Below, piece after piece: positions 37,944-48,911 of a stretch of 64,000 nucleotides of DNA. The notes beneath the pieces are model-generated. The model ran no database searches. It worked only from the letters and a program-made list of their open reading frames with translations, and was not told the origin of the DNA. Position 1 is the stretch's first letter, and each line of letters starts with the position of its first letter. Origin of the DNA: an uncultured beta proteobacterium (GTDB lineage: Bacteria > Pseudomonadota > Gammaproteobacteria > Burkholderiales > Burkholderiaceae_C); assembly GCA_903876735.1 (NCBI GenBank), contig CAIRAW010000077.1:23946-87945 (forward strand). Reading direction: 5' to 3'. The translations under genes and the position numbers were made by a program.

Positions 37944-37969
37944 CTCGATCTGAATTTAGCGAGAACACC

Positions 37970-38761
37970 ATGACTACTTCAGCCAAAGCGCCGGTCTTTT
38001 TCATTTCGCATGGCGCGCCGACCTTCGCACTCGACCCCGGTGCGCTCGGTGCACAACTGCAGGCGCTGGGTGCGCAGCTAGAGGGCATCAAGGCTGTGCT
38101 GGTGGTCTCGCCGCACTGGCAGACGCGCAATGTCCAGGTGATGACGACCGTCAAGCCTGAGACCATTCACGACTTCGGTGGTTTTCCTGCCGAGTTGTAC
38201 AAACTGAGCTACCCGGCAAGCGGCGCGCCGGAAGTCGCACGCGAAGCCGCCCGCTTGCTGGCGCAAGCCGGCCTGCCGGTTGGCTTTGACGAGCGGCGTG
38301 GATTGGATCACGGCGCCTGGGTGCCGCTGTATCACCTCTTGCCAACAGTGAACCTGCCGGTGTTTCAGGTCTCGATGCCGGTGACACTGGACCCGGCGCA
38401 GGCGGTCAAGCTGGGGCAGGCCTTGGCGGCCCTGCGTGAGCAGGGCGTCTTGATTGTTGCCTCCGGCAGCATGACGCACAACCTGTACGAGGTCCGTCAG
38501 CCCGGCTCACAGCCGCAGGCCTATGCGCAGGAATTCACCGCCTGGGTGCGTGCCGCTGTGCTGGCCAAGGCGACCCAGTCGGTGGTTGCTTACCGCAGCG
38601 AGGCGCCGCACGCCGAGCGCGCCCATCCGACCGATGAACATTTCCTGCCCTTGCTGATTGCCATGGGCGCCGCTGGCGATGCGGACCCGGTGCGGGTGCT
38701 CGATGGTGGCATCACCTACGGCGTGATCTCGATGGAGTCCTACGTCTGGGGTCAGGCATGA
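37970..38761 (+). CDS. DODA-type extradiol aromatic ring-opening dioxygenase
   Basis: 263 residues of the LigB/DODA class III dioxygenase family. Metal-ligand and active-site histidines are visible in FFISHGAPTFAL, VVSPHWQTRN and GLDHGAWVPLYHL, plus ASGSMTHNLYE. Such enzymes cleave catechol-like rings next to the hydroxyls with non-heme iron or zinc. Between a DoxX gene and an esterase gene it fits detoxification of hydroquinones or catechols. The next gene starts inside its last codon region (ATGA overlap). Confidence 0.88.
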   Translation: MTTSAKAPVFFISHGAPTFALDPGALGAQLQALGAQLEGIKAVLVVSPHWQTRNVQVMTTVKPETIHDFGGFPAELYKLSYPASGAPEVAREAARLLAQAGLPVGFDERRGLDHGAWVPLYHLLPTVNLPVFQVSMPVTLDPAQAVKLGQALAALREQGVLIVASGSMTHNLYEVRQPGSQPQAYAQEFTAWVRAAVLAKATQSVVAYRSEAPHAERAHPTDEHFLPLLIAMGAAGDADPVRVLDGGITYGVISMESYVWGQA

Positions 38762-39420
38762 CGACGCCCAATTTTGAGCTGAGCTTCGTATCGAGGCCTG
38801 CGCGCTCGGCGACGCCCAAGGCGCTCGTGCTCTTGCTGCATGGCGTCGGCGGCGACGAGAACAACCTGCGGGATATGGCTGCCGTTATCGATCCCGATGC
38901 GCTGGTCGTCATGCCACGCGGCCCGATCACGCTGGGTGCCGGGCAATACGCATGGTTTCGCGTCAACTTCACCTCGGCTGGTCCGGTCATCGAGGCCAGC
39001 GAGGCCGAGCAAAGCCGCCAGACCGCGCTGCGCTTTGTTGAGCAACTGCAGGTGGCCCATGGGATTGCGTCGCAGCGCACCGTGATCGCCGGCTTCAGCC
39101 AGGGCGGTATTGTCAGCGCCAGCGTCGCGCTCAGTGCGCCGCAGCAGTTCGCGGGTTTTGGCCTGCTGTCGGGTCGCATCCTGCCCGAGCTTGAACCGCA
39201 CCTCGCGGATAAAGCACGCCTGAGCAAACTGCGCGCCTTCATCGGCCATGGCGAGTACGACAGCAAGCTGCCAGTGGCTTGGGCTCAACGTTCTGACCAA
39301 TGGCTGAGTGAACTGGGCGTGGCGCATGTGACCCGCCTGTACCCGATCGACCACGGCATCAGCGCGGCGATGCAGTCCGACTTTCTGGACTGGCTGCACG
39401 CGCTGGTGACAGTGGCATGA
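38758..39420 (+). CDS. Carboxylesterase/phospholipase family alpha/beta hydrolase
   Basis: 220 residues, the short carboxylesterase type (EstB/YpfH/MhqD). Visible: LVLLLHGVGGDENNLRDMA, nucleophile elbow IAGFSQGGIVSASVAL, Asp region IGHGEYDSKLPV and the catalytic His in YPIDHGISAAM. The start overlaps the dioxygenase stop by four bases, so the two act together. In Bacillus subtilis mhqD, an esterase of this family, is likewise co-regulated with ring-cleavage and DoxX genes. Confidence 0.87.
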   Translation: MTTPNFELSFVSRPARSATPKALVLLLHGVGGDENNLRDMAAVIDPDALVVMPRGPITLGAGQYAWFRVNFTSAGPVIEASEAEQSRQTALRFVEQLQVAHGIASQRTVIAGFSQGGIVSASVALSAPQQFAGFGLLSGRILPELEPHLADKARLSKLRAFIGHGEYDSKLPVAWAQRSDQWLSELGVAHVTRLYPIDHGISAAMQSDFLDWLHALVTVA

Positions 39421-39421
39421 G

Positions 39422-39994
39422 ATGAAAGAAGCGATCGCCCGGCGCTACACCCAACTGCGCAGCGCTCTCCCCGACGGCGGCAGGGTCACGCTGCTGCACA
39501 TCGGTGCGCAGCAGACCGCAGTCGCCAGTGGTGTGGGGCTGGAACCCGATGCCACGCATGTGCTGGCCCTTGGCGCAACCAAGACAGCAGCCGACTATTT
39601 CAGGCACATGCCGCCAACACCGGTTGAGTTGGAGAACGCCATCATGGCGGTTGAGGACGAATTGATGGGCGTGCGTGCGCTGGCCGGTAGCGCCTCGGTG
39701 CTGTGCACCCATGACCCGGCGCTTCGAGCGATCGCGCTGCTCGCCGGTGTCACCGATGGTGCCGAACTGACACTATCGGTTGAGGCCGTCGAACGCCTGT
39801 TTGACCTGTTGTCAGCGTTCGTACTCGGACGACCGGCTTCGAGCGCCGGGATTCCTGGCGACACGACTTTTGCCGCCACGCTGTTGATCCTGCGCGAGTT
39901 CATGCATCATTTGCAATTCGCGTCGATTCGCGTGTCAACTCCGCAAGGCCCACTCGGCGGCCTCGCGGGCATGGATGGCGGTGGTGTCGAATAG
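39422..39994 (+). CDS. Hypothetical protein
   Basis: 190 residues; I do not recognise the family. It starts one base after the esterase stop, so it is probably the last gene of the LysR-controlled cluster. Features: VTLLHIGAQQTAVASGVG near the N-terminus (a beta-strand followed by Gly-rich turn), HVLALGATKTAADYFRHMPPTPVELENAIMAVEDELMG in part, and LLILREFMHHLQFASIRVS near the end. No signal peptide or membrane helix. The last 60 bases overlap the convergent racemase gene. Confidence 0.6.
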   Translation: MKEAIARRYTQLRSALPDGGRVTLLHIGAQQTAVASGVGLEPDATHVLALGATKTAADYFRHMPPTPVELENAIMAVEDELMGVRALAGSASVLCTHDPALRAIALLAGVTDGAELTLSVEAVERLFDLLSAFVLGRPASSAGIPGDTTFAATLLILREFMHHLQFASIRVSTPQGPLGGLAGMDGGGVE

Positions 39995-40636
39995 CGGCAC
40001 GCTGGCGTCAGTGGCGCCGACCAGCAGCGAGATCTCGGTGCAGCCCAGAATAATGGCTTGCGCGCCCTGGCGCACCAGTTCGTCCATGACGCCACGATAG
40101 ACACGGCGTGAGGCCGGATTGATTTGTCCCAGACACAGCTCCTCGTAAATGATGCGGTGCACCTGCTCGCGGCCTGGTAGGTCCGGCACCAGAACCTTGA
40201 GTCCATGGCGCTGGCGCAGCCGCCCAAGGTAGAAATCCTGTTCCATGGTGAAGCGGGTGCCGATCAGGCCGACGGTTTTGAAGCCCGCCTGCTGGATGGC
40301 CTCGGCCGTCGGGTCGGCGATATGCAGCAGGGGAATCGTGACCGCAGCCCCGATGCTATCGGCAACCTTGTGCATGGTGTTGGTACAGAGCACCAGAAAG
40401 TCGGCGCCGGCTGCTTGCAGTGACCGCGCGGCCTGCGCCAGTTGCTCGCCCGCTGCCGCCCAGTCACCGGCGTGCTGCAGGCGCTCGATCTCATGGAAGT
40501 CCAGGCTGTAGAGCACCAGTCTGGCCGAGTGCAGGCCGCCCAGGCGCTGTCTGATGGTTTCATTGATCTGGCGGTAGTAGGGCACGGTTGACTCCCAACT
40601 CATGCCGCCGATGAGGCCTATGGTTTTCAATAACAA
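39935..40636 (-). CDS. Aspartate/glutamate racemase family protein
   Basis: 233 residues, cofactor-independent two-cysteine racemase fold (YgeA/RacX type). The N-terminus IGLIGGMSWESTVPYYRQIN is characteristic; the two catalytic cysteines are in VLCTNTMHK and ILGCTEISLL. Substrate may be aspartate, glutamate or another amino acid: YgeA-type enzymes are broad. Single gene, converging on the hypothetical gene with a 60-base overlap. Confidence 0.9.
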   Translation of the reverse strand: MLLKTIGLIGGMSWESTVPYYRQINETIRQRLGGLHSARLVLYSLDFHEIERLQHAGDWAAAGEQLAQAARSLQAAGADFLVLCTNTMHKVADSIGAAVTIPLLHIADPTAEAIQQAGFKTVGLIGTRFTMEQDFYLGRLRQRHGLKVLVPDLPGREQVHRIIYEELCLGQINPASRRVYRGVMDELVRQGAQAIILGCTEISLLVGATDASVPLFDTTAIHAREAAEWALRS

Positions 40637-40788
40637 TCCTTGCTGTTGCTGCGCCTGAAGAATACCCGAGCCACCCTCCTGGCGTGGCGCTGATACATTC
40701 TTTACACTCTCTTCACTGACTCTTCGGCCGGATCGGCGTTATGAAGGTCATGATTCGAGCCTGTATGAGAAACCGAAAGAAGGGAATT

Positions 40789-41298
40789 ATGAAAAAGCTA
40801 CTGATCCTGACCACTGCCATGGCTTCTTGCGGCCTGTCCTTTGCCCAGCAGGAATGGGCCCGCGTGAATTCCGTTACGCCAGTGATTCAGCAGGTCACGG
40901 TGCCGCGCCAGGTCTGCACCACCGAGCAGGCCGTAGTGCCGCAACAAAAATCGGGCGCCGGTGCCCTGATGGGCGCCATCGCCGGTGGCGCCATGGGCAA
41001 TGCGGTTGGTGGCGGCAACGGCAAGACGGCAGCCACCATGCTGGGCATCATCGGCGGCGCGGTCGTCGGCGACAACATCGAAGGCTCACCGCAGGCGCAG
41101 GTGCAAAACGTGCAGCGCTGCAGAACGCAGAACTTCTACGAAAACCGCACGGTTGGCTACAACGTGGCCTACGAATATGCGGGCAAGCAGTATTCGGTGC
41201 AGATGCCCAATGACCCGGGCCAGCACATTCTTCTGCAAATCACGCCGGTGGTCTCCAACGGTTCGATGCCGCCACCGCCGCCTTACCCGCAGCGCTGA
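40789..41298 (+). CDS. Glycine-zipper envelope protein
   Basis: 169 residues from ATG 40789 (ribosome-binding site AAGAAGGGAATT). Signal peptide MKKLLILTTAMASCGLSFAQ. The centre holds a glycine-zipper 2TM motif (GAGALMGAIAGGAMGNAVGG ... MLGIIGGAVVGDNI) as in SlyB/Pcp-like outer-membrane proteins. The last 60 residues are a small conserved region with two Cys (QVCTTEQ, QRCRTQ) and a proline-rich end. Probably stabilises or spans the outer membrane; no specific partner visible. Confidence 0.82.
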   Translation: MKKLLILTTAMASCGLSFAQQEWARVNSVTPVIQQVTVPRQVCTTEQAVVPQQKSGAGALMGAIAGGAMGNAVGGGNGKTAATMLGIIGGAVVGDNIEGSPQAQVQNVQRCRTQNFYENRTVGYNVAYEYAGKQYSVQMPNDPGQHILLQITPVVSNGSMPPPPPYPQR

Positions 41299-41573
41299 GC
41301 CGGGCGCAGCCCGCCAACAACACATTGCCGCGGCGCCAGACGCCGCGCGCGGCCTGCCCGCCAGCAGGCTCAACGGTCCGATATTTTGTTAACATGCCAG
41401 CAGTTGTAGATTTTTATACAACGGCAATTTTTTCCTGTTCCTGCTGGCAATCCGATGGCAATATTTCCGGGCAACCCGTGCGATGGCACAGCGCATGGCG
41501 CGCGTTCTGTCGGGCTTGATCCCCTCGTACACTCGTATCGCCGGCAGCGCGTCAAAGCATCAAAGGTCAGCCC

Positions 41574-42545
41574 ATGAGTACCGCGACTGTCTTACCCGTG
41601 ATCGCCATCCACGGTGGCGCTGGCACCATGAGCCGCGCCAGCCTCAACGCCGGCCAGGACGCCGCCTACCACACGGCGCTGCAGGGCATCCTGCTGGCCG
41701 CACAGGACCTGCTGGCGCGTGGCGGCAGTGCGCTAGACGCCGTCAGCCTGGCGGTTGACCTGCTGGAAGACTGCCCGCTTTTCAACGCCGGACACGGTGC
41801 CGTGTTCACGCACGACGCAACGCACGAGCTCGACGCCGCCATCATGGACGGTGCCAGCCTGCGCGCCGGCGCCGTGGCCTGCGTCAGCCGCGTGCGCCGT
41901 CCGCTGCGCGCAGCGCGCGCCGTGATGGAGCGCAGCGAGCATGTGCTGCTGGTGGGCGCTGGCGCCGAAGCCTTCGCCCAGGCCTGCGGGCTTGAGCTGG
42001 TGGCGCCTGATTATTTTTCCACCGGTGCCCGCCTCGAGCAATTGCAACGCGCGCTGGTCACCGATGCCACGCTGCTCGACCATGACGCGCCAGCCCTGGC
42101 GTTCGCGACGCCGCCACTCGATGAGTCGCGCAAGCTTGGCACCGTCGGCGCTGTGGCGCTCGATGTGCACGGCAATCTGGCGGCAGCAACCTCAACCGGC
42201 GGCATGACCAACAAGCGCGTTGGGCGCGTGGGCGACTCGCCGCTGATCGGCGCGGGCACCTATGCTGACAACCGCACGGCCGCCATTTCCTGCACTGGCA
42301 CCGGCGAGATGTTCATCCGCGCCGTTGCCGCCTACGACATCTGCGCCCGCATGGCCTATGCCGGCTTGTCGCTCGACGCCGCAGCGCAGGAAGTCGTGAT
42401 GAAGGTGCTGCCCGCCATCGGCGGGCGTGGTGGCCTGATTGCGCTCGACGCCCGTGGCAATCTGAGCCTGCCCTTCAATACTGAAGGCATGTACCGCGGC
42501 CACGCCCGCGTCGGCGAGACGCCGCAGACGGCGATCTTCGCTTGA
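41574..42545 (+). CDS. iaaA: Isoaspartyl peptidase/L-asparaginase
   Basis: 323-residue N-terminal-nucleophile hydrolase. It is made as one chain and cuts itself before a threonine, here in [40 protein letters not shown] (in part). N-terminal [14 protein letters not shown] and [12 protein letters not shown] are typical. It removes isoaspartyl residues from dipeptides and hydrolyses asparagine. Directly followed by gsiA-like genes, as in E. coli iaaA-gsiABCD. Confidence 0.95.
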   Translation: MSTATVLPVIAIHGGAGTMSRASLNAGQDAAYHTALQGILLAAQDLLARGGSALDAVSLAVDLLEDCPLFNAGHGAVFTHDATHELDAAIMDGASLRAGAVACVSRVRRPLRAARAVMERSEHVLLVGAGAEAFAQACGLELVAPDYFSTGARLEQLQRALVTDATLLDHDAPALAFATPPLDESRKLGTVGAVALDVHGNLAAATSTGGMTNKRVGRVGDSPLIGAGTYADNRTAAISCTGTGEMFIRAVAAYDICARMAYAGLSLDAAAQEVVMKVLPAIGGRGGLIALDARGNLSLPFNTEGMYRGHARVGETPQTAIFA

Positions 42546-42547
42546 GC

Positions 42548-44428
42548 ATGCAAGCCTCGGCCAGCGCCCTGCACCTGCCTGAGCGGCAGGTGTTGGCCGT
42601 CAGCGAACTGTCGGTGCGCTTTAGCACCTCCGAGCGCACGGTCGACGCGGTGCGGCATTTGAGCTTTGATGTCGCGCGCGGTGAAACCCTGGCCATCGTC
42701 GGTGAATCGGGCTCAGGCAAGTCGGTCACAGCGCTGGCCCTGATGCGCCTGGTCGAGCACGGCGGCGGTCACATCACGAGCGGGCGCATGCTGTTCCGCC
42801 GGCGCAGCGGCGACATCCTTGATCTGGCGCAGGCGCGCGAGCCGCTGATGCGTGGCATCCGCGGCGCCGACATCGCCATGATCTTTCAGGAACCGATGAC
42901 CTCGCTCAACCCGGTCTTCACGGCTGGTGACCAGATCGCCGAATCGATCCAGGTGCACCAGGGCAAGACTGCGGCGGCGGCCCGCGCCGAAGCGCTGCGC
43001 ATGCTGGAACTGGTGCGTATCCCCGAGGCGCGTAGCGTGCTCGACAGCTACCCGCATCAGCTCTCGGGTGGCATGCGCCAGCGCGTCATGATTGCGATGG
43101 CGTTGTCGTGCAAGCCCTCGCTGCTGATTGCCGACGAGCCGACCACCGCGCTCGACGTCACGATTCAGGCGCAGATCCTGCACCTGATACGCGCGCTGCA
43201 GGACGAAATGCAGATGGGCGTGATCTTTATTACGCACGACATGGGCGTGGTCGCCGAGGTGGCGGACCGCGTGCTCGTCATGTACCAGGGTGACAAGGTC
43301 GAGGAGGGTGTCTCCGAAGCCCTGTTTGCCAAGCCGCGCCACGTCTACACGCGGGCTCTCTTGGCTGCGGTGCCGCGTCTGGGCGCGATGCAGGGCAGCG
43401 ACCTGCCGTGCAAGTTTGATCTGCTGCGCGTGGAGGCGAGCGATACCGCCGCGGCCGAGCCGTTCCAGCCGCAGGACACGGTGCAGGGCGCAGCGAAACC
43501 TATCCTGCGCGTGCAGGACCTGGTGACGCGCTTTGATGTGCGCAGCGGATTGTTTGGCCGCGTCAAGCGTCGCGTTCACGCGGTTGAAAAAATCAGTTTC
43601 GAGTTGCATGCCGGTGAAACGCTGGCGCTGGTCGGTGAGTCGGGTTGTGGCAAATCCACCACCGGGCGTTCACTGCTGCGCCTGGTCGAGAGCCAGAGTG
43701 GCGTCATCGAGTTCGGCGGGCAGAATATCCGCGACCTCCCGAGCAGCACGCTGCAGGGCCTGCGGCGCAACATCCAGTTTATTTTTCAGGACCCGTTTGC
43801 CTCGCTTGATCCGCGCCTGACGGTTGGCTTCTCGATCATGGAGCCGCTGCTGGTGCACAAAATTGCGCACGGCCGCGCCGCGCAGGAGCGGGTCGACTGG
43901 TTGCTGGAGAAGGTCGGTCTACCAGCCGAACACGCGCAGCGCTACCCTCATGAATTTTCCGGCGGGCAGCGCCAGCGCATCGCGATCGCGCGCGCCCTGG
44001 CGCTTAACCCCAAGGTGGTGGTGGCCGACGAGTCGGTCTCGGCGCTCGACGTATCGATCCAGGCCCAGATTATCAACCTGATGCTCGACCTGCAACGCGA
44101 GCTTGGCATTGCCTTCCTGTTCATCTCCCACGACATGGCGGTGGTGGAGCGCATCAGCCACCGCGTCGCCGTGATGTACCTGGGCCAGATCGTCGAGATC
44201 GGTCCGCGCCGCGCCATCTTCGAGGACCCGCAACACGCTTACACGCGTCGTCTGATGGCCGCGGTTCCGGTGGCCGACCCGGCGCGCCGGCACCTGCGCC
44301 ACGCCTTGCTTGAAGGTGAAATTCCAAGCCCGATCCGCGCCGTTGGCGACGAGCCCGTGGTGCAAGCGCTGGTGCAGGTCGGCGCCGATCATTTTGTTGC
44401 GCGTCATCACGTCGGCGGCCTTTATTGA
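42548..44428 (+). CDS. gsiA: Glutathione/dipeptide ABC importer, double ATPase GsiA-like
   Basis: 626 residues containing two complete ABC ATPase domains in one chain, as in GsiA (DppD+DppF fusion). First: Walker [16 protein letters not shown], signature [15 protein letters not shown], Walker [13 protein letters not shown]. Second: [41 protein letters not shown]. The ATG lies two bases after the iaaA stop; an in-frame TTG at 42542 overlaps it. The transported peptide is inferred from synteny. Confidence 0.92.
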   Translation: MQASASALHLPERQVLAVSELSVRFSTSERTVDAVRHLSFDVARGETLAIVGESGSGKSVTALALMRLVEHGGGHITSGRMLFRRRSGDILDLAQAREPLMRGIRGADIAMIFQEPMTSLNPVFTAGDQIAESIQVHQGKTAAAARAEALRMLELVRIPEARSVLDSYPHQLSGGMRQRVMIAMALSCKPSLLIADEPTTALDVTIQAQILHLIRALQDEMQMGVIFITHDMGVVAEVADRVLVMYQGDKVEEGVSEALFAKPRHVYTRALLAAVPRLGAMQGSDLPCKFDLLRVEASDTAAAEPFQPQDTVQGAAKPILRVQDLVTRFDVRSGLFGRVKRRVHAVEKISFELHAGETLALVGESGCGKSTTGRSLLRLVESQSGVIEFGGQNIRDLPSSTLQGLRRNIQFIFQDPFASLDPRLTVGFSIMEPLLVHKIAHGRAAQERVDWLLEKVGLPAEHAQRYPHEFSGGQRQRIAIARALALNPKVVVADESVSALDVSIQAQIINLMLDLQRELGIAFLFISHDMAVVERISHRVAVMYLGQIVEIGPRRAIFEDPQHAYTRRLMAAVPVADPARRHLRHALLEGEIPSPIRAVGDEPVVQALVQVGADHFVARHHVGGLY

Positions 44429-44485
44429 ATGCCGCCCAACATTTCTTTTATTCATCAACCTTTTCTTAACCCAGGAGTTCAGCCC

Positions 44486-46021
44486 ATGAAAAACACCTAT
44501 GCACCGCTTGCCGCCGCCCTCGCGCTGACGGCTACTTTTGCCGCGCCGGCTTTCGCCGCCAAGGACGTGGTCGTCGCCGTCGCCTCGACTTTCACCACCA
44601 TGGACCCGTATGACGCCAACGACACCTTGTCGCAGGCGGTTGTGAAGTCCTTCTACCAGGGGCTGTACGGTTTTGACTACACGATGAAGATGGTGCCGGT
44701 GCTGGCCGAGAGCCATACCGTGAGCAAGGACGGCCTGGTCTACACCATGAAGCTCAAGAAAGGGATCAAGTTCCACGATGGCAGCGATTTCAACGCCGAC
44801 GCGGTGAAGGTCAACTTCGACCGTGTCACCAATCCCGAGAACAAACTCAAGCGCTACAACCTGTACAAGAACATCGCCAAGACCGAGGTCGTCGATCCCT
44901 ACACCGTGCGCTTGACGCTCAAGGAATCGTTCTCGCCCTTCATCAATTCGCTGGCGCATCCCTCGGCCGTGATGATCTCGCCGACGGCGCTGGCAAAGTT
45001 CGGCAAGGGCATCGCACAAAGTCCGGTCGGCACCGGCCCGTTCAAGTTCGTCGAGTGGAAGCAGAGCGACTACCTCAAGGTTGAGAAGTTCGCCGGTTAC
45101 TGGCGCAAGGGCTACCCCAAGGTCGACACCATCACCTGGCGCCCGGTGGTTGACAACAACACGCGCAGCGCCATCATGCAGACCGGCGAGGCCCATTTCA
45201 CCTTCCCCGTGCCCTACGAGCAGGCCGAAATCCTCAAGGCCAAGGGCGGCGTGGAACTGACGGCGGCGCCGTCCATCGTGCACCGTTACCTGTCGATGAA
45301 CGTGCTGCAAAAGCCGTTTGACAATGTGAAGGTGCGCGAGGCCATCAACTACGCGATCAACAAGGACGCCCTGATCAAGGTTGCGTTTTCGGGTTACGCG
45401 ATTCCGGCCGAGGGCGTGCTGCCCAATGGTGTCGAATACGCGGTCAAGCTCGGTCCCTGGCCCTACGATCCGGCCAAGGCGCGTGAACTGCTGAAGGAAG
45501 CCGGTTACCCGAATGGTTTCGAGAGCACGCTCTGGTCCGCTTACAACCACACGACGGCGCAGAAGGTGATCCAGTTCCTGCAGCAGCAACTGGGCCAGGT
45601 TGGCATCAAGGTGCAGGTGCAGGCGCTTGAAGCCGGCCAGCGCGTCGAGAAGGTCGAGAGCGCGCAGGACGCGGCAACCGCACCCGTGCGCATGTACTAC
45701 GTCGGCTGGTCCTCATCCACCGGTGAAGCCGACTGGGCGATGCGCCCGCTGCTGGCGTCGGAGTCATTCCCGCCGCGCATGTTCAACACCGCTTACTACA
45801 AGAACGAGGCGGTTGACGCCGACATCGCCAAGGCGCTCAACACCACCAGTGCAGCCGAGAAGACCAAGCTCTACACCGATGCCCAGCAGCGCATCTGGAA
45901 GGACGCACCCTGGGCCTTTCTGGTGACCGAGCAACTGCTGTCGGCGCGCGCCAAGAACCTCAGCGGCATGCACGTGATGCCCGACGCCTCCTTCAACTTC
46001 GACGAAATCGAACTCAAGTAA
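44486..46021 (+). CDS. gsiB: Peptide ABC transporter substrate-binding protein GsiB-like
   Basis: 511-residue periplasmic binding protein of the DppA/OppA (SBP_bac_5) family. Signal peptide of about 24 residues ([12 protein letters not shown]), no lipobox. Family motifs: [27 protein letters not shown] (in part), [27 protein letters not shown] (in part), and [16 protein letters not shown] 44486 follows CAGGAGTTCAGCCC. The best family match by pattern is glutathione-binding GsiB. Confidence 0.92.
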   Translation: MKNTYAPLAAALALTATFAAPAFAAKDVVVAVASTFTTMDPYDANDTLSQAVVKSFYQGLYGFDYTMKMVPVLAESHTVSKDGLVYTMKLKKGIKFHDGSDFNADAVKVNFDRVTNPENKLKRYNLYKNIAKTEVVDPYTVRLTLKESFSPFINSLAHPSAVMISPTALAKFGKGIAQSPVGTGPFKFVEWKQSDYLKVEKFAGYWRKGYPKVDTITWRPVVDNNTRSAIMQTGEAHFTFPVPYEQAEILKAKGGVELTAAPSIVHRYLSMNVLQKPFDNVKVREAINYAINKDALIKVAFSGYAIPAEGVLPNGVEYAVKLGPWPYDPAKARELLKEAGYPNGFESTLWSAYNHTTAQKVIQFLQQQLGQVGIKVQVQALEAGQRVEKVESAQDAATAPVRMYYVGWSSSTGEADWAMRPLLASESFPPRMFNTAYYKNEAVDADIAKALNTTSAAEKTKLYTDAQQRIWKDAPWAFLVTEQLLSARAKNLSGMHVMPDASFNFDEIELK

Positions 46022-46037
46022 GAAGCGCGCCACCGCG

Positions 46038-46958
46038 ATGACCAGCTATTTCATCAAACGCCTGTTCGGCCTGCTGCCGACGCTGCTGATCGTCGCGGTG
46101 CTGGTGTTCCTGTTCGTTCACATGTTGCCGGGCGACCCGGCGCGCCTGGCGGCCGGGCCTGACGCCGACCCGCAGACGGTGGCGATGGTGCGCCAGGATC
46201 TGGGGCTGGACCGGCCCTTGCCCGAGCAATTTGTGACTTTCTTCACGCGCATGCTGCACGGCGACTTCGGTACCTCGATGCGCACGCGCCGACCGGTCGC
46301 TACCGAAATCGCCGAGCGTTTCATGCCGACCCTCTTGCTGACGCTGGCCAGCATGAGCTGGGCCGTCGTCTTTGGCATGTCCATCGGTGTTATTTCGGCG
46401 GTCTTTCGCAATGAATGGCCGGACCGGATCGGCATGACGATTGCCGTCTCCGGCATTTCCTTTCCGGCCTTTGCGCTGGGCATGCTCCTGATGCAGATTT
46501 TCTCGGTACAACTGGGTTGGCTGCCAACGGTCGGTGCCGATGGCTGGCGCCACTACATCCTGCCCTCCATCACGCTGGGCGCGGCCGTCGCGGCCGTGAT
46601 GGCGCGCTTCACGCGCGCCTCCTTCGTCGAAGTGATGCAGGAAGACTTTGTCCGCACGGCCCGCGCCAAGGGTCTGAAGGAACGCACCGTGATCGCCAAG
46701 CACTGCCTGCGCAATGCGCTGATCCCGGTGGTCACCATGATGGGCCTGCAGTTCGGTTTTCTGCTGGGCGGCTCGATTGTGGTCGAGGTGGTTTTCAACT
46801 GGCCCGGTGTCGGCCGCCTGCTGGTCGACGCGGTCTCGATGCGTGACTACCCGGTGATCCAGATGCTGGTACTGCTGTTCTCGCTCGAGTTCATCCTGAT
46901 CAACCTGGTGGTCGATGTGCTTTATGGCTTCATCAACCCGACCATCCGTTACAACTGA
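46038..46958 (+). CDS. gsiC: Peptide ABC transporter permease GsiC-like
   Basis: 306-residue inner-membrane permease (DppB type). N-terminus [36 protein letters not shown] (in part) is typical, and the EAA coupling loop reads [30 protein letters not shown] (in part). About six helices. Starts 16 bases after gsiB and pairs with the next gene to form the channel. Confidence 0.94.
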   Translation: MTSYFIKRLFGLLPTLLIVAVLVFLFVHMLPGDPARLAAGPDADPQTVAMVRQDLGLDRPLPEQFVTFFTRMLHGDFGTSMRTRRPVATEIAERFMPTLLLTLASMSWAVVFGMSIGVISAVFRNEWPDRIGMTIAVSGISFPAFALGMLLMQIFSVQLGWLPTVGADGWRHYILPSITLGAAVAAVMARFTRASFVEVMQEDFVRTARAKGLKERTVIAKHCLRNALIPVVTMMGLQFGFLLGGSIVVEVVFNWPGVGRLLVDAVSMRDYPVIQMLVLLFSLEFILINLVVDVLYGFINPTIRYN

Positions 46959-46965
46959 AGCCGCC

Positions 46966-47865
46966 ATGACCCCAAGCCCTGTTAGCGAAACTGTTGCCGG
47001 CGCGCCAGCGGCCCGTGTGCGCACGCCCTGGAGCGAGTTCTGGCGCAAGTTTCAGAAGCAGCATGTCGCCGTCGGGGCGCTGGTCTTTGTGCTGCTGCTG
47101 GTGCTGCTGGCCGTGTTCGCGCCATTGATCGCGCCCTATGACGCCGAAAACTATTTTGACTATGACCAACTCAATGCCGTGCCGTCCTGGCGTCACTGGC
47201 TGGGGGTCGATCCGCTTGGGCGCGACATACTGAGCCGCATCCTGTCGGGTGCGCGCCTCTCCCTGGCCGCCGGATTCTTTTCAGTAGCGCTGGGTGGTTT
47301 GGTCGGCACCGTGCTGGGACTGCTGGCCGGTTATTACGAAGGCTGGTGGGACCGCATCGTGATGCGGATCTCTGACGTGCTGTTCGCTTTCCCCGGCATC
47401 CTGCTGGCGCTGGGCGTGGTGGCCATCCTGGGCAGCAGCATGGTCAATGTGGTGGTGGCGGTCTCGGTCTTCAGTGTGCCGGCCTTTGCGCGTCTGGTGC
47501 GAGGCAACACCCTGGTACTCAAGCAGATGACCTACATCGAGGCCGTGCGCAGCATTGGCGCGTCGGACTGGACCATCATCGTGCGCCACATCCTGCCCGG
47601 CACCATTTCGACCATCGTTGTTTATTTCACGATGCGCCTGGGCACCTCCATCATCACTGCGGCCAGTCTGTCATTTCTTGGCATGGGCGCGCAGCCGCCA
47701 ACGCCCGAATGGGGCGCCATGCTCAACGAGGCGCGCGCCGACATGGTCAATGCGCCGCATGTGGCACTCTTCCCCAGCCTGGCAATCTTTCTGACCGTGC
47801 TGGCCTTCAACCTGCTGGGCGATGGCCTGCGCGATGCACTGGACCCCAAAATTGACCGCACCTGA
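46966..47865 (+). CDS. gsiD: Peptide ABC transporter permease GsiD-like
   Basis: 299-residue DppC-type permease from ATG 46966. Visible: [26 protein letters not shown] (in part), [22 protein letters not shown] loop [20 protein letters not shown] and the C-terminal [21 protein letters not shown] cytoplasmic N-terminal extension of about 30 residues is normal for this subunit. The next gene starts within its last 32 bases. Confidence 0.93.
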   Translation: MTPSPVSETVAGAPAARVRTPWSEFWRKFQKQHVAVGALVFVLLLVLLAVFAPLIAPYDAENYFDYDQLNAVPSWRHWLGVDPLGRDILSRILSGARLSLAAGFFSVALGGLVGTVLGLLAGYYEGWWDRIVMRISDVLFAFPGILLALGVVAILGSSMVNVVVAVSVFSVPAFARLVRGNTLVLKQMTYIEAVRSIGASDWTIIVRHILPGTISTIVVYFTMRLGTSIITAASLSFLGMGAQPPTPEWGAMLNEARADMVNAPHVALFPSLAIFLTVLAFNLLGDGLRDALDPKIDRT

Positions 47866-48904
47866 TTCTCCTTACCGCATTGGCACGCTGTCCAGCGGAT
47901 CGCGCAATGCGATCAGTGACGTGGCGGGTGTGACCGTGGGACACCACACGCTGGACGCCGGCGCAGTGCAGACCGGCGTCACGGTCGTGCGACCGCACCC
48001 GGGCGACCTGTTTCGCGAGCGCGTGCCGGCTGCGGCCGTGGTGCTCAATGGCTTTGGCAAGAGCGTCGGACTGGTTCAGGTCGAAGAACTCGGTGTGCTG
48101 GAGACGCCGATTGCGCTGACCAATACGTTTTCTGTCGCCGCCGTCGCCGCAGCACAGATCCGCGAGTGCATTGCCGCCAACCCGGAAACCGGTCGCAGCC
48201 TGCCGACCGTCAATCCGCTGGTGTTCGAGTGCAACGACGGTTTTCTCAACGACATCCAGCGCATGGCGGTCGGCGCCGAACACTACCTGCAAGCCTGCGA
48301 ACGGGCCAGTGTCGAGGTCGAACAGGGCTCGGTCGGAGCCGGGCGCGGCATGTCCTGCTTCGGGCTCAAGGGCGGCATTGGAACGGCCTCGCGCCGGGTC
48401 GCGCTGCCGGGTCAGGGTGTGTACACGGTTGGTGCGCTGGTGCTGGCCAATTTCGGCAAGCTCGAGCAGTTGGTGCTGGCCGGGCAGGCGCTGGGCGAGC
48501 AACTGGCCCGCGGCCTGAACGTGCCACAGCCGAATGAACCCGAGAAGGGCTCGATCATCATGTTGATCGCAACCGACGCGCCGCTCGACGCGCGCCAGTT
48601 GCGCCGACTCGCGCTGCGCGCGGGCGCCGGTCTGGCGCGCACCGGTTCGGTCTATGGCCACGGCAGCGGCGATATTGCGCTGGCGTTTTCTACCGCCTAC
48701 ACCATGCCGCTGCAAGCGACGCGGCCAACATCGGCGCTGGCCATGCTGCACGACGCATTGCTCGACGGCCTGTTCCAGGCCGTCGCCGAAAGCACGGAGC
48801 AGGCCATTGTCAACGCCTTGTTGCACGCGCAGGCCGTGACCGGGCGCGACGGCCACCAGCGCTACGCCCTGACCGAGCTGCTGGGCGCATCCCCCTTTGT
48901 GTGA
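47834..48904 (+). CDS. dmpA: P1 family peptidase, L-aminopeptidase/D-esterase DmpA-like
   Basis: 356-residue self-cleaving N-terminal-nucleophile peptidase of the DmpA/BapA family (S58). Visible: [52 protein letters not shown], and the cleavage and nucleophile region [15 protein letters not shown], where the chain should split before Ser. DmpA enzymes release N-terminal D- or beta-amino acids from peptides. The start is uncertain: ATG 47834 overlaps gsiD by 32 bases; ATG 47822 and TTG 47852 are alternatives. Confidence 0.9.
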   Translation: MHWTPKLTAPDSPYRIGTLSSGSRNAISDVAGVTVGHHTLDAGAVQTGVTVVRPHPGDLFRERVPAAAVVLNGFGKSVGLVQVEELGVLETPIALTNTFSVAAVAAAQIRECIAANPETGRSLPTVNPLVFECNDGFLNDIQRMAVGAEHYLQACERASVEVEQGSVGAGRGMSCFGLKGGIGTASRRVALPGQGVYTVGALVLANFGKLEQLVLAGQALGEQLARGLNVPQPNEPEKGSIIMLIATDAPLDARQLRRLALRAGAGLARTGSVYGHGSGDIALAFSTAYTMPLQATRPTSALAMLHDALLDGLFQAVAESTEQAIVNALLHAQAVTGRDGHQRYALTELLGASPFV

Positions 48905-48911
48905 GAGTCGC

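Noticed and set aside
41299..41573. Gene or RNA in the gap before iaaA
   Set aside because: No good frame, no tRNA-like fold and only weak hairpins; probably just the iaaA promoter region.
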